Part shown: in pieces, positions 23,101-34,649 of the stretch | How the letters are laid out: each line of letters begins with the position of its first letter | Numbering within the stretch: position 1 is the stretch's first letter | Assembly: GCA_050084515.1 (NCBI GenBank) | Contig: CM114271.1 | Coordinates: forward strand, 51,460,001 to 51,524,000 | Reading direction: 5' to 3' | Source: Blasia pusilla | Lineage: Eukaryota; Marchantiophyta; Marchantiopsida; Blasiales | DNA length: 64,000 bases | Notes under the pieces: generated by a model | Seen by the model: the letters and a program-made list of their open reading frames with translations, nothing else | The model's database searches: none | What the model was told of the DNA's origin: nothing | Position numbers and translations under genes: made by a program

Positions 23101-25216
23101 TTAATGTATCGATAAACCAGAAAACAGGGAACCGGCGCACCCATGGCACACGACACGTGGCTGGATGGATGTGGCGCAGTCGCTGGACGCTGCGGGCTGG
23201 TTTAATCCCGGTAAAAACGAGAAAAGATCCTCGCAGAGGCCTCCCGTGAATAGTCACGCAGTTTACCATCCAACGGATCCGATTGCCGTCCCCTCAATCG
23301 GCGCGTACCCGGACGACAACGAACCTCGCGGCTGCCCGCAGAGCCCCGACTGCGTCGAGTGCCGCCGCTAAACACCCCCGTTGGCACAGCGACGACGCCG
23401 AGAAGTTGCAGGCCTTCCCGGCGCTCAGATCATGGCCGATCGTGGCCGTGAGTTCTCTCACACGCGCGACCGCAGCGCCGACCGGCGGGATACCCGGAGC
23501 TTCTTATCTTAGGAACACTCCGCAAGGAGCTACAGTAGTAGAAAGAAAGAAATAGAATGCTCGCTTAATTTATGACCGACCTCAAGCTCCGCTGATTTGG
23601 ACAATTTTAATATCCTCCTTTCCTGCCGTGTTCCGTTCTGTTGCAACGCCAACCAACAGTACTCCAAACCTCGGCCAAATATAGGGATCCCGGTTCTCGG
23701 GGGTGCGCTGTTAGCGGTCGTGTTCGGAGCACCCGCCCATTCAGACAACACCCCATATCATGACATGACAACATGACACTCATGTATGCGCTGAGCGATG
23801 GGTGGCATGCCATGTGAGGTTGGCGACTTGTAATTGGGGCATCCGCAGAACTCAGACTGTTATTATTGTGCGTAATGATAACACTACCGCAACAGAATCG
23901 ATCCCTCCCATCGGACGGGACGGACGGCAAGATGGATGCTTCCGTGACTCCGTCGTCCTACGACCGGGAGTTTTCCCGATTGTGCGTAACGTCCATGTGA
24001 CATGCACAATATGCATCCACCCTCGAGAAGCAAACAAACATAGTCAATGGTCGCGCGCTTCGCCTTTACTAAGGATCCAGCCAGCTTCGCACGTATCGCT
24101 ACAAGTAGAGCCGCATATTCGAGGGATGCTACCACAACTGAGCCCAGCAGCCTGACTAACTGCCTGCCTCACTGACTGACCAACAAGGTCCTGCAACTTT
24201 GGATGGTCCTGTAGTCGAGAAACAACGGTGGCACGGAAAGAAAGAGATTTTCTCTTCTCGAGAGGAGGGGGCCCCGGACGGACGGACGACAGCAGCGGAG
24301 CGGAGAAGGCGAGGGCGAGCCTTTGGAATGTAGTATCGCGGAGTTTCCAGATTTTGTTGTTTGCAGTTCGGCCCAGACGCAATCATGAGATGTTGTAAAG
24401 ATTTAAAGGTCCTCGCAAGCTACCCTACCCTACCATACCACGAGTACCGCTACCTCCCTCTATGGGCACTGCACGGGGTGTAAATGTCGCAAGCTCTTTT
24501 CCTTTCCGGGAGGGAAATCTAGGCTATCGACTTGCTCCCTTTCTCTCTGGATTTCGGAGATTTGGAGGGAACTTCCTCTCTTCCTTTCCGGGAGGGAAAT
24601 CTAGGGAGCAATTTCGTTTATCGACTTCCTCTCCTTCCCTGGGCTTTCAGCCTGTAGTCGTGTTCTTTCCTTGAACTTTCAACGTGCAGTCGGATCTATG
24701 ATGAGACATGCCTAAACTGAATAATTGGTTGGATTTTAGAGATGCGCTCAAATCGTCCTGGGACTCTATGGTAACATGTCGAAATCTAGGGGCTCTGGAC
24801 TAGGGTCCGGGAGTTTTTTTGGTGACAACCGGTACATTACCCGAGCGGAAATTTTCAAAGTTTTCTTCATTCCAGCCGGCTCAACGGATATGAATACAAG
24901 GGACTACCTCCCTGCACCCTCGGTTTTTTGCCGATAACCGATTTGGAGGGAATTTGAGAATTTCCCTCGGAAATTCTCAAATTTTACCGGCCAGCTCAAC
25001 ACATAACCCCGGTTCTCCCCAGACATTTCTCCGGACACATTGAAGTCAAGAGATACTCCACAACTTTACATTTGGAGACGTCCAATTTCAATCGTATGGG
25101 AATATATTCCAGTCAATAAGATCGCGACAATGATGATTAGGTATTTTCTTTACTGAAGTCATATTTCCATAAATCCTGCTCCCAATAGCTACATTTACAT
25201 TATCCTTTCCATTAAA

Positions 25217-25320
25217 TTAAAAATAATACAGAAATAATATTTTATTATTTCTTAAGCATTTTATTTTTATTATTATTCTTCAAAATAATAATATTATTAT
25301 TATTTCTGTATTATTTTTAA
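25217..25320. repeat. AT-rich perfect inverted repeat (23-bp arms)
   Basis: Arms at 25217-25239 and 25298-25320 are perfectly complementary over 23 bp around ATAATACAGAAAT, with a 58-nt AT-rich loop that is itself partly palindromic. It may be a hairpin, a MITE remnant or a scaffold-attachment-like stretch. Confidence 0.9.
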
Positions 25321-25500
25321 TTTTCAAGTAAGAGTAGGAGACAATTTTAATCTCTCTTATGGGAAACAATTCATCAACATAAACGATTTTCTTTTACCTA
25401 TTGAAAGATAAGGACTGAAAAAAGAATAATACTTTTTTCTATGATTAATAAAAAAAACGAAAAATTGTCTTCAACCAAGTTAGATGTGAGTATTTACATT

Positions 25501-25668
25501 CCCAATTATCTCACCTGGGTGCATCCCACCGGAATTAGGACTACTTATCATTCATTCCCAATTATCTCACCTCGGTTCATCCCACGGGAATTAGGACTAC
25601 TTATCATTCATTCCCAACTATCTCACCTCGGTGCATCCCACGGGCATTAGGACTACTTATCATTTGAG
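25501..25668 (+). repeat. Tandem repeat, 56 bp x 3
   Basis: Three adjacent units begin at 25501, 25557 and 25613, each with the CCCAA-TATCTCACC start, a GCATCCCACGGG-like middle and GGACTACTTATCATT at the end. Differences are a few point changes. No coding role was seen. Confidence 0.93.
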
Positions 25669-28411
25669 GATCCCCTCCGGTGTTGACGAGTGTACATTCT
25701 AACCTATGCATGGTCATCCTCCCAGACGAAATTAGATTTGAAAGAGTTTCCAGATGATATTATTTCCATGAAAGTCAATTTAAGGTTTAGGCCTGTATGG
25801 AAGAGTTTCCCGTTAAGATCCCTTTCCATTTACCGTATCGGCAATTTTTTAAAGGTTACGTGTCTTCTCATCCCAATGATTAAGCGTTCCGGTCCGCGGC
25901 ACATGAGCGAAAGGGAGGAAATATGCGCTGCGGACTTGGGTGCGACACATTTTAACGCAAATCTACTACTGTTGAGAAACCTGAGGTTTCACTTGTCACA
26001 ATCAAATTGGAAAAGTGAGAGAACGTTGATGGATGCGCCACGATAATCGGCAAGGTCACGCAGCGATAACGTAGTCCCGCTACAGCAACCGCAGGCCTTG
26101 GAGTGCTGTCCAAAACGCCAAAGCAACTACCGCGACGGTAGACTACTGTCCTATATCATGTGGATGCGGAAAACCATAAAATACGAGCTTTCTTCCACAG
26201 CTTTCTGCAACAGGACAACTCATCTTGCACTCACAATGTGACAAAAGAGACGCGAGAGTGTTTGACCGCTACAACCAGCAGACAAGGGAGCCCCGACCTT
26301 CTGCAACAACTAACAACCAGTTTACTCCAGCCTTAAACACAAGGGCCAAAACCCCTCTCGCACCCTGCGCGCTTGCCATTCCAATTGTGGAGTGATTCTC
26401 ACTCCGAGTCTCCGGCTGCTTTATTCCTTTCCCGAACGTATGTCGCCGAAAGCTCTCTGGTCTGCCTTGCTTCGCAGCTTTCGCTCGACTCTGCGGCTCT
26501 GCCCATGGTCTCATTAATCAGCGTCTTCCTCTCTCCATGGAACGAGACAAGCCCTCAGGATTCTCTAACGTGGCGTTGTCGCCCGGATTAGTGACACAGC
26601 CCCGCGCCGCTGTCTATCGATCTACCCCGAGTTACCGACGTCTCTTCTTCCGGCCCTCCAACGTCCTCGCGCTCACCGCGAACGAACCAGCTGACAAGTG
26701 CGCCATAGCTGACCGGCTCACATCCGCATATGGCCGGTGCGTGTTTTTCACCCCCAGCCTCCAACATCGCCATCTGTGTGACTCCCTCATTCAGCAGAGC
26801 GCGATGGGTGTGTCGCTATTTGCGGCACCTCCAACATTGGTGACCGACCGAGGGAAGCGTTCCGTAACTAGCATTAAATGGCAGTGGCAGTTTTGCTTCC
26901 GTTAAGAGAGCTGCACATCGCTTGCAACCTCCCTGCGTTTTTGCTGGCCGTTGGAGGCTCGCGTTCGACGACGGCGTCCGAAAGTAACTTGTAAAGCCCA
27001 CTAATAGACATGTGAGGTTCTCCACTTAGACATACATAGTAAGGGGGTCGCGTGAAGGTGTTGTTCATTAAGACCCGAGCCAGGTACATCTATCGAGAAT
27101 TTCAAACTGCGAGGAACAAGAAAAGTCAAGTTCAGGAAGAGCCAACATTTGTGGATATCGTGGCTGTTTCGAACTGCATCGTCTCCAACTTGTGACTTCT
27201 GTCGCGAGCCCTCGCAGATTTCTCCGGTCAGAGACTTTTTCCAGCTTTCGATTTGGAGGAGAATTATTATGGTAACCACTTTATTCCGCCTCCAAAGTCA
27301 TGGGCCTATCGATGCGTCCATTTTGACCACTTCTCCCCACCGGAAACTTCTTTTTAACTAGAGCGAGAGAGCGAGCGAAACCGCGAGCGTTTGCGAAAGT
27401 AAGACGTTCTGCCCTTCCCTTCCCTTCCCTTGCCTTCCGTCAGCGGATCTTACGTTACAACAGTTCTCATGTCCACTACTTCTGACTCCCGAGTGCGCGC
27501 GACGGGCCGCGGGGGATGCGATGTATGCTGCGAAATCAAGCAGGAAAGTTAGCCATGCGGCATCCACTCTCCCCTGCTTCGGCACAGAACTCAGACTGCT
27601 AGAACCGGATGTGACATTTCGCGTAGTACTTTCCCGCAAGCCTCCTCGTTACACTTCCTCGGTTGGTTATGGAATCAAAACCTGTCACAAGCGCGCCCCC
27701 GATTCCCCATGATTTCATTTCATTTCAACCCCGAGCTCCGTCGCCCCATAGCTCCCCACCTTCCGAGGCCTACTAGCATGGCCCTTACTTTTTCTCCTCG
27801 ACGCATGTGTCGTCGGCGTAATTCGTGATATTCTGCCCCTCCCAGTAAAGGTCGGGCTTGGAATTTTCTCCGCTCTTCATCATTACAGCTTTCCTCCATT
27901 GGGCATAGAGTTCTCCACGCCTTTTGTGCTGCTTTCGGGTTGGATCTCGGGAACGGAGCTTGACGTAGACATTTCTCGTGCTTCACACACCAGGCCTTTT
28001 CGCTCGTATTTTTTACTCTAAAACTATCGGCTTTTATTTCTTTACTTCAAGGTAGTACATGTTTTCCCGGGCCTATTTTAACGAATCACCTTTACGACGT
28101 TAACACAAAACTTTGAAAAGATAAAAACGCGAATTTCAAAATATAACACTTAAAATGTATCGAGTAAAAATAAATGCAGAGGGGGAGGAAGACGCGAATT
28201 TCATCACTAATTTTAGTACTCACAACATCTTTAAATATGAGAATTTCACCAATTCCAGTCGTTCATTAAAACAAAATATCAACGGGTAAGAGGACACCCG
28301 AGTTATATTTGATAGCAAGAGGCTCCAACTAACAAGGACCTAGCAATATCTATAATAGAATGGGATTAGAAAAAACCCTCCTCAAGTTCTTAACATCCAT
28401 ACATTACATAA

Positions 28412-28888
28412 CAGAGCGTCTTCACGAGTAGTGGAGGACGAGCCTAGAAGGTCAAGAATGACCTGTTGAGGCCCCGGGAAACCTGAGAGATCATGTTTCC
28501 CCTTCGTCTCAGTTCATTTGGAGCCATATATAGAAACTTACTATTTCGGGTAAGTTTCCATATTGTGATCGTTGACTTTCTATTTTTGGTAAGAGGCCCT
28601 TGACCTCCTACATCAGGTCAAGAGCCAAGGAGGTGACTTAGGAGCATAGGTAACCATGGAGAGAGCTTGGGAGAGGAGAGGGGTATACCTCAAGGAGAGA
28701 GAGCTTGACAGCTCATTCTCTCTTTGTTGAACCTCTTGGCATATGGCGGCGGAGCTATTGTCCCTTGCCTTGTGAGTGTAGCCCAAGCCTCTCATTAGGA
28801 GAGTGGGTTTGATTTGACATGAGAGAGAGTGCACACCTTTGAGAGCTATGGTGTGAGATGGTGTAGAGAGAGATTGGATCTTATTTTA
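28412..28888 (+). repeat. 5' terminal repeat A1, copy B (lacks about 35 bp at its start)
   Basis: Matches A2 of the same copy (37991-38500) from CAGAGCGTCTTCACGAGTAG through GAGATTGGATCTTA. After that it continues with ACAAAGAGAGAATGAG into the leader, where A2 continues into B2. No B repeat follows or precedes it. Confidence 0.88.
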
Positions 28889-30494
28889 CAAAGAGAGAAT
28901 GAGAGAGTGAGAGAGCTTCATGGGAAGGCTCGCTGGTCACTCACTGTTTTTGCAGGTTGGGGACCGTGTTCCCCGTTCAGCGGCTCATGGGAGTGCTCAC
29001 CGAAGCAAGGACTGCTTTGATTGTTCTTTGCATTTGTCGATGTTTCGAGTGGAAGAGTGGCGCGCGGAAGCGCTGCCTAATTTTTTATAGGGATTGAGTA
29101 TGCGGGCGGTTTGCCCCATTTCGGTGCTCTCGAGAGCATCTTGTAGCTTGCTGATTTGTATTTTTATAGGTTTGACATTTTTGTTGGGAGAAATCAGCGT
29201 GGAAGCGCTGCAAAATTTTGAGTAGGAGAAAGAGACATTGGACTTTACGATAGTCCCCGTCAATTTTTATTGGAATGTCCGATTCTAAATATTTTTTTAC
29301 GTTGTCGTAGATCGTGAAGTTGTGCACGTTGTCCAACAAGAAATCCGCAATTTAGAGTTGCGAGAAAAAATTTATGGTTAATCTTAAAAATTGCCATTGC
29401 TAGGCAATTTTTAGGGTTATGTTGTTCCAACCCTAAACCAATCGCCACGCCGGCGACGGCCGTCGCCGTCATAGTCACCGTCATTAGTCGGCCGTCACCA
29501 TCAGCGATCAACGGTCCACCATCCATTGTCCACCATTTGGTTGCAATTTCCGCCATTACGGAGTGGAGGGTCTTCCACGACGTTCGTTGATTCTCTGACT
29601 TGCGTCGCCACGTACTTTGTTTTGCCCGCCACCGTCATCGCAGTTTCGTCATCAACCAATGATCGCATATGACCTCCAGTTATGGTGTTTGAGTTTTGAT
29701 TTCATGCTGCTATGTTGTGATTGGTAGCCGCTCGACGACGATCGAGTATCGTGCCATGACGCCCGTAGCCGCAACGCGCCGCCAATTCACCCGTCGTGCC
29801 GCTTGTGGCCGCACCGCATCGTCTCGATCGCGGAGCCGCACCGTCACTGTGGAGCAGAGTCTGGGTTTATTGTTGATTGAGGAGGGAAGTCCCGCATCCC
29901 ACCATCGAGGGTCGTGTCGTTCGTAGTCGTTCAGTGCCGCTTGCAACGCCGCACCCTTTCGTTGGAACTGCATTGTCTATCGAGGAGTTTTGACCAGCAT
30001 CAGTACCGGAGGAGTATGACTTGCTGATTGGAGGATTTGTCTCCACGACCGAGTTGGGGTCGAGATTTGCAGTTGCCGAGGAGCAACATCGACATGTGTT
30101 CAGGTTACTCATTCTGGTCCTTTACCCTACACGTGTGAGGGATTCAGAGATTTTGGTAGTTTATTTGGGGATATTGGGTGTGTGGATGCTGAGAGCATTA
30201 TTTATGTATGTGGTTTAGGGGACATAGACCTGTGTGGGATGTACAAAGTTGAGGGTAGGTTGTCGATGAGATGATAGCCTGGTTGATTTGCCGCACCACG
30301 CCGCATGTTGCGGCACGTTATAGGTCTCAAGAAGGGAGAGTGTAGATCGAGTGCCGCATGTTTGGGATGAGTGATTAAGGGATTACTCACGAGGTTCAAA
30401 GTGATGGGGTGAGAGGGGCACGAGGGTCATCACGAAGTCCGTTCGAGACTTTGAGAGGCGAGGTGGTAAACCCGAGAGTAGCTCTAGAGATTTC
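28889..30494 (+). other. Long 5' leader of copy B
   Basis: About 1.6 kb between A1 and gag without a usable open frame. It is shared with copy C (about 59290-62390, apart from an insertion), including AATCAGCGTGGAAGCGCTGC near 29192 and GTAGCCGCTCGACGACGATC near 29726. It presumably contains primer-binding and packaging signals. I could not match a standard plant tRNA primer site. Confidence 0.7.
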
Positions 30495-31808
30495 ATGTGG
30501 AGTGGCGCGAGGTTCCGAGGGTCTCCACGTGAGGGACCACCTCAACCTCCTTCTATGTCATCGTCAGAAGAGGGGGAGGGTCTAGAGGAGTTTGTGAGCA
30601 CATCACCACACATTGTGAGTGGTCCTACTAGTTGGGTGTACGAGATGGACGACCGGGGTAGAGGACCCCGTAGGTTTGCAGGTGCAGTAGGCACGATTGA
30701 GTTGCACGATTTCATAGTAGAGTTTAGGATTTGGTGCGACTCCCAACGGGCCAAGAACTCTAGAGAGTTCAACCCTTTTACAACATGGAACGGTATGTTC
30801 CCGCATTTAGAGGGGGCGTCCATGGACGCTTACCATGAGTTCTCTCAGAGATATGCACGTGAGATCGAGGCGTGGAGGCTCTACTGTGACCCACATTATG
30901 TGTCATGTACAGAGTCGTTCGCAGATGAGGAGGAGGAGTCAGGAGAGGCTACTTCCTCTTCCACTAGTGACGTTTTAGGAGGGGTCACTTGCACGGGAGC
31001 AGTTGCACCGTCTAGTCTGGTTCGTCCCAGGTTCAACCCTGTGGTTGAGTTCTTTGTTGAGTTAAGGGCGAGCTACCAAGGGGTACGGACGGAGAAGTTG
31101 CGGAGCATCCACGACTTCCAGAGGCACCCGAGTGAAAGTTTGCATGAGGCTTACACTTGCTTGCGCCGGTTGATCAATGTCACTCAGGGGGTGACTGAGG
31201 CTCAGGCTATCCAATCATGGTACGCGATGCTGGACCGGACTCTACGGACACGGGTGCGAGAGGGGGTGCTTCTTATGAACACCTCCCCTACGTCGAGAGA
31301 TGTTTCTAGGACCGCCGAGAACATTGAGCGCAACATGGCGGAGGAGAGCGTAGCCACCATGGATTCTCGGCGACAGCAGTCACGATTGTCTGCACCACCT
31401 GTGCAGCAATGTGGACTCCGAGATAGGTCGACTATGGCACCACGAGCTCAGGGAGGGTACCAAGAGGCCATGCCAGAGAGACCTGCGCCTTCATATGCGG
31501 CTCAACAGCAGCCGCCTACTATTACTTGTTGGTCATGTGGTGGAGCCCATCATCAGCGCGAATGCACTCGTGAGGGTCATGGACGTGTGCCTCAGCATGG
31601 AGGAGGAGATGGTGCTGCACCAGGAGGTTATCAGTGTGACTTATGTCAGAGGTATGGTCATACACGCGCCAGGTGTTTCACTTTACATCATGAGTTACGT
31701 CCGGACCGAGGGCCAGAGAGGGCACTAGAGCGAGTAGCCGGTCCGGGTGGGCCTAGAGATCGTGCACTAGGTGGTCCCGTTGGGGGACGAGGAGCTGGAG
31801 TTGCCTGA
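30495..31808 (+). CDS. Gag polyprotein of copy B (capsid/nucleocapsid), 437 aa
   Basis: An intact frame from ATG 30495 to TGA 31806-31808. A second Met at residue 21 (MSSSEEGEG) may be the true start, because the upstream codons are poorly supported in copies A and C. Residues about 40-270 form the capsid-like part (ELHDFIVEFRIW, VVEFFVELRASYQGVR, LRRLINVTQGVTEAQAIQSW). An Arg/Gln/Pro-rich linker follows. Two zinc knuckles lie at CWSCGGAHHQREC, one residue shorter than the standard spacing, and at CDLCQRYGHTRARC, the standard C-x2-C-x4-H-x4-C. Gag forms the virus-like particle and binds element RNA in the cytoplasm. The frame closes before the protease, so pol would need frameshifting or readthrough, or the stop is a mutation. 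Confidence 0.9.
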   Translation: MWSGARFRGSPREGPPQPPSMSSSEEGEGLEEFVSTSPHIVSGPTSWVYEMDDRGRGPRRFAGAVGTIELHDFIVEFRIWCDSQRAKNSREFNPFTTWNGMFPHLEGASMDAYHEFSQRYAREIEAWRLYCDPHYVSCTESFADEEEESGEATSSSTSDVLGGVTCTGAVAPSSLVRPRFNPVVEFFVELRASYQGVRTEKLRSIHDFQRHPSESLHEAYTCLRRLINVTQGVTEAQAIQSWYAMLDRTLRTRVREGVLLMNTSPTSRDVSRTAENIERNMAEESVATMDSRRQQSRLSAPPVQQCGLRDRSTMAPRAQGGYQEAMPERPAPSYAAQQQPPTITCWSCGGAHHQRECTREGHGRVPQHGGGDGAAPGGYQCDLCQRYGHTRARCFTLHHELRPDRGPERALERVAGPGGPRDRALGGPVGGRGAGVA

Positions 31809-32219
31809 TAGGGTGGTGGAGCTGCCAGTGGAGGAGAAAGAGTACCACCACCTAGACGCATCGAGGGAGATGCCGGACATGAGGCTCGGATGGCTGCTCA
31901 GATACAGCAGCTACAAGAGCAGATTGCCACTATGGCATTGAGGTTACCCGGTGCCGGATCCGTGGCATGGACATCATATGGAGCATCCAGAGATCTGGAA
32001 GATCCTGGTTGGATGTGCAGGGTTGCCCAGATGGAAGGCGCCACAATTGTGACGCGTGGATCAGCCCCATAGTTGGATCCACAACAAGGGAAAGCCAGAA
32101 AATAGACTAGGCTTCCTCAATCTTTCACGTTGTCCGAAGCGATGAGGACCCCATCCATGGATCCACATCAAAATTCCTGGAGAGTTGGTGATGTTGTTGG
32201 TGTGTAGGCACGGAGGGCG
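31809..32219 (+). pseudogene. Gag-protease linker of copy B with a predicted coiled coil
   Basis: In a different frame from gag, 31890-32072 encodes MAAQIQQLQEQIATMALRL followed by SYGASRDLEDPGWMCRVAQM. The spacing of Ile/Leu suggests a short heptad helix. The same wording is found in copies A (about 3680-3830) and C (about 56790-57950, interrupted), so it is a real part of the polyprotein. Its role is unknown. Confidence 0.6.
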
Positions 32220-32967
32220 ATGGGAGAAGCGAGTGCGATGACTCCTATTGTTGATGCTCAGGAGGGGCATGTGTTGAGCACGTTGTTGGGGGCGTTCGCC
32301 GTTGTGTACCGCACTCCTTTATTTTCTGCTTTCGATGTTATGACGTTGGGGAGTACGCTCGCCGAGGCTCTTCCGCTCGCCGCTTCACTATGTGAGCGCA
32401 GAGTTGGAGTTCCTGCATCATGTTCAGAGGTGATTGCAGAGGAGGTGATGGACCTGCCCTTGGAGCAGATGCTCGGGCCGTCCACGTCAGATTCATGGCA
32501 GGATGCAGCTGCTAGGATGGCGGAAGATGCCCGCTAGACCCGCGATAGAGCGTGCCATGGCTTCTCTTGGTATTGTGTTGCTGGATAACCAAGGAGAGGT
32601 ATTCCAGTTGCTGAGTCCTTGAGGTAGAGCTTTTAGTCCGCAGCGCGTCTTGTTGGATTCATGAGCGCAACCCTAGATGTTGGGGAAAGCGTCATTTAGA
32701 GGATTTGGCTTCACGAGAGCCGATATGGAGCGTTGTTTATCTCGGATACATACATCCTTGGGTGAAGAGAGTACCACACAGTATATCACCCGACATGAGG
32801 TCGTGGTGATGATTTTCGTGGGACATCCTAATGATGAGTCCGTGGTGTGCGCTAAGGCGATAGTGACTTATGTAGAGTCCTACGACGTCTTGGTTGGTGG
32901 AGAAGTGTTATACCCAATGGGGTTTTCCCTAGATTATTGGGAGGAGTCAGCGTCCTACATACCATGA
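32220..32967 (+). pseudogene. Retropepsin-like protease region of copy B
   Basis: The first open piece (32220-32537) is followed by frame changes. It then has the approach block near 32540-32640, an eroded active-site region near 32650 where copy A has LLDSG, then SFRGFGFTRADMERCLSRI and VLVGGEVLYPMGFSLDYWEES up to the TGA at 32965. By position and motif this is the aspartic protease. The active-site Gly codon is TGA in this copy (near 32661), so it cannot be functional. Confidence 0.65.
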
Positions 32968-33021
32968 TGGCAATAAGGTGATGGGCGCCTTAGCTCATTA
33001 CCCGTTTGATTCACATGTGCA

Positions 33022-34290
33022 GTGATTGAGCAACGGCCAAGAGAGATGGCAACCTTAGCAGCATTTAGCAGTCCCATCACTTGGCCTAGTGGTTTGATTG
33101 AGGGACATGTCCATGCTGAGGATACTACCATTCCTGAAATTTCTATGGAGAGGAGTGTTATGGTAGTTGCATCATTCCGTGGAGGAGAGGTGCCGCTATG
33201 GGGCTCGATTGAAGAGCTTCGACGATTGGCAGATGAGCACATGCAAACCGCGTGGAGCGAGGCGTTTGCACCAGAGCGTGACGGGTCTGAGGAACTCGAG
33301 GTTGTAGGGTGTACCCCGGAGGAGGGTATTCAAGTGTTAGATCTCTTTGGAGGGATAAGCATCGAGTTAGTTGTTGTTTTGCAGGTAGGACTGCGAGTAG
33401 AGCAATACCTGTATGTGGAGAGTGATGATGTTGCAAGGCGCGTCTCACTACGACATGTGGTGCAGTTACGCCTACGTTTTCCCCACTTATTGTCTGCGTC
33501 TGCAATACAGGGATACCAGAGTTCCCTACCAAGGGATATTTCATTGTTGGGGGCGTAGGACTTAGAGCGGGTAGGGACCATTGTTTTGGTCATTGTCGGT
33601 TGGCCATGTCACGGCCAATCGAGTGTTGGACGAGGCAGCGGGTTGGCTGACACTCGGTCCAGGTTGTTTTGGCAGATTTTGAGGATCTTACGGCAGTTGA
33701 AGGAGCACCAGTCTCGTTCTCCAGCCTACATTCTGGAGAATGTGCCAATCTTAGGAGATTCCAGGTCACGCATGGTGACGAGTGCTCATCAGGTGCGTGC
33801 CTGGATTGGCCCAGTAGTGTTCTAAGATGCGGCGAGTGTAGGTTCTAGAGCCCATCGCCCGCGTCTATGGTGGACAAACTTGGTGCCCCATGCTGTGTTA
33901 TGGAGGGCGTATGCAAGAGTGGAGCGCCCCTCCCATTTGTTAGTGGATTCCATTCTGGATCCAGGTCGTCAATCACAGGCACTGAGGTACGATTATCGAC
34001 CACCGTTGAGTGTGGTCAACAAGGTAGGCAGGCCGCGGGCAGCCTTGCCCACGTTTGTGAGTTTTCCCTCTTCCTATGCATACAAGGAGGCCGGTCCTGG
34101 CTTGGTTTGGGATGACCAGGTTCAGCGATTGGTGGAGCCCAACGCCGACGAGAGAGAGTGAGCGATGGGATTTCCCACATGAGTGACGGTAGTACCATCA
34201 GTGTCAGAGGCATCACGACGCCATGTCTTGGGTCAGGCGATGGACTTGAACTGCTTGACATGGATCCTCAGCTTGGGAGTGGGTGAGCAG
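33022..34290 (+). pseudogene. Cytosine-5 DNA methyltransferase domain of copy B
   Basis: All main C5-methyltransferase motifs occur in canonical order. Motif I is GIQVLDLFGGIS, with Asp at 33340. Motif II is YLYVESDDVARR. Motif IV is VIVGWPCHGQ, with Cys at 33607-33609. Motif VI is AYILENVPILGD, with Glu at 33736. Motif VIII is GSRAHRPRLWWTNL, at 33841-33876. Motif IX/X is AMGFPT, then SEASRRHVLGQAMDLNCL. The RAHRPRLWWTNL wording and the distal GFP resemble Dnmt3-type enzymes. The order is not the permuted one of plant DRM. The domain is broken by a TAG at 33556, a TAA near 33823 and TGA codons at 34159 and 34180 that are CGA in copy A. It lies between protease and RT. It would methylate cytosines in DNA, perhaps the element's own. 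Confidence 0.93.
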
Positions 34291-34649
34291 CGTCGTATGA
34301 GATCCCGACAGATCACAGCGGTTGCGTTGGTGAGCCCCATGCCTACCAAGACGGTGGAGGTAGTGGTTGGGGGCGAGATCCGAGGAGATCTACGCACCAG
34401 GGGAGATGAGGAGAGACACCTTTGGACTTCTTGGGATGTTTTGCACGTACGCCAGGAGATGATAGCCACAGCATCGAGCGTGGTTTCGGGAACTGCACGT
34501 GGAGGATATCAGAGTTTGCAGTTTGCTGTAGGAGAGCGACCGAGTGTTGTTGTTCGAGACGGGGTTGCACCATAGCAACCATTGATACCCATGCCGGAGA
34601 GTCCTATCGTAGTCACGATGGAGACTTGGGAGCCAGATATGGGCCCTAA

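Larger units (their letters stand above)
23101..28411. other. Host intergenic DNA without recognisable genes
   Basis: No protein family, RNA gene or transposon domain was recognised. It contains the stem-loop at 25217-25320, the 56-bp tandem repeat at 25501-25668 and a duplicated motif TTTCCGGGAGGGAAATCTAG (near 24505 and 24585). Base composition falls sharply between about 25100 and 25460 and again after 28000. A TTCCC-type short array lies at about 27413-27430. Confidence 0.5.
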
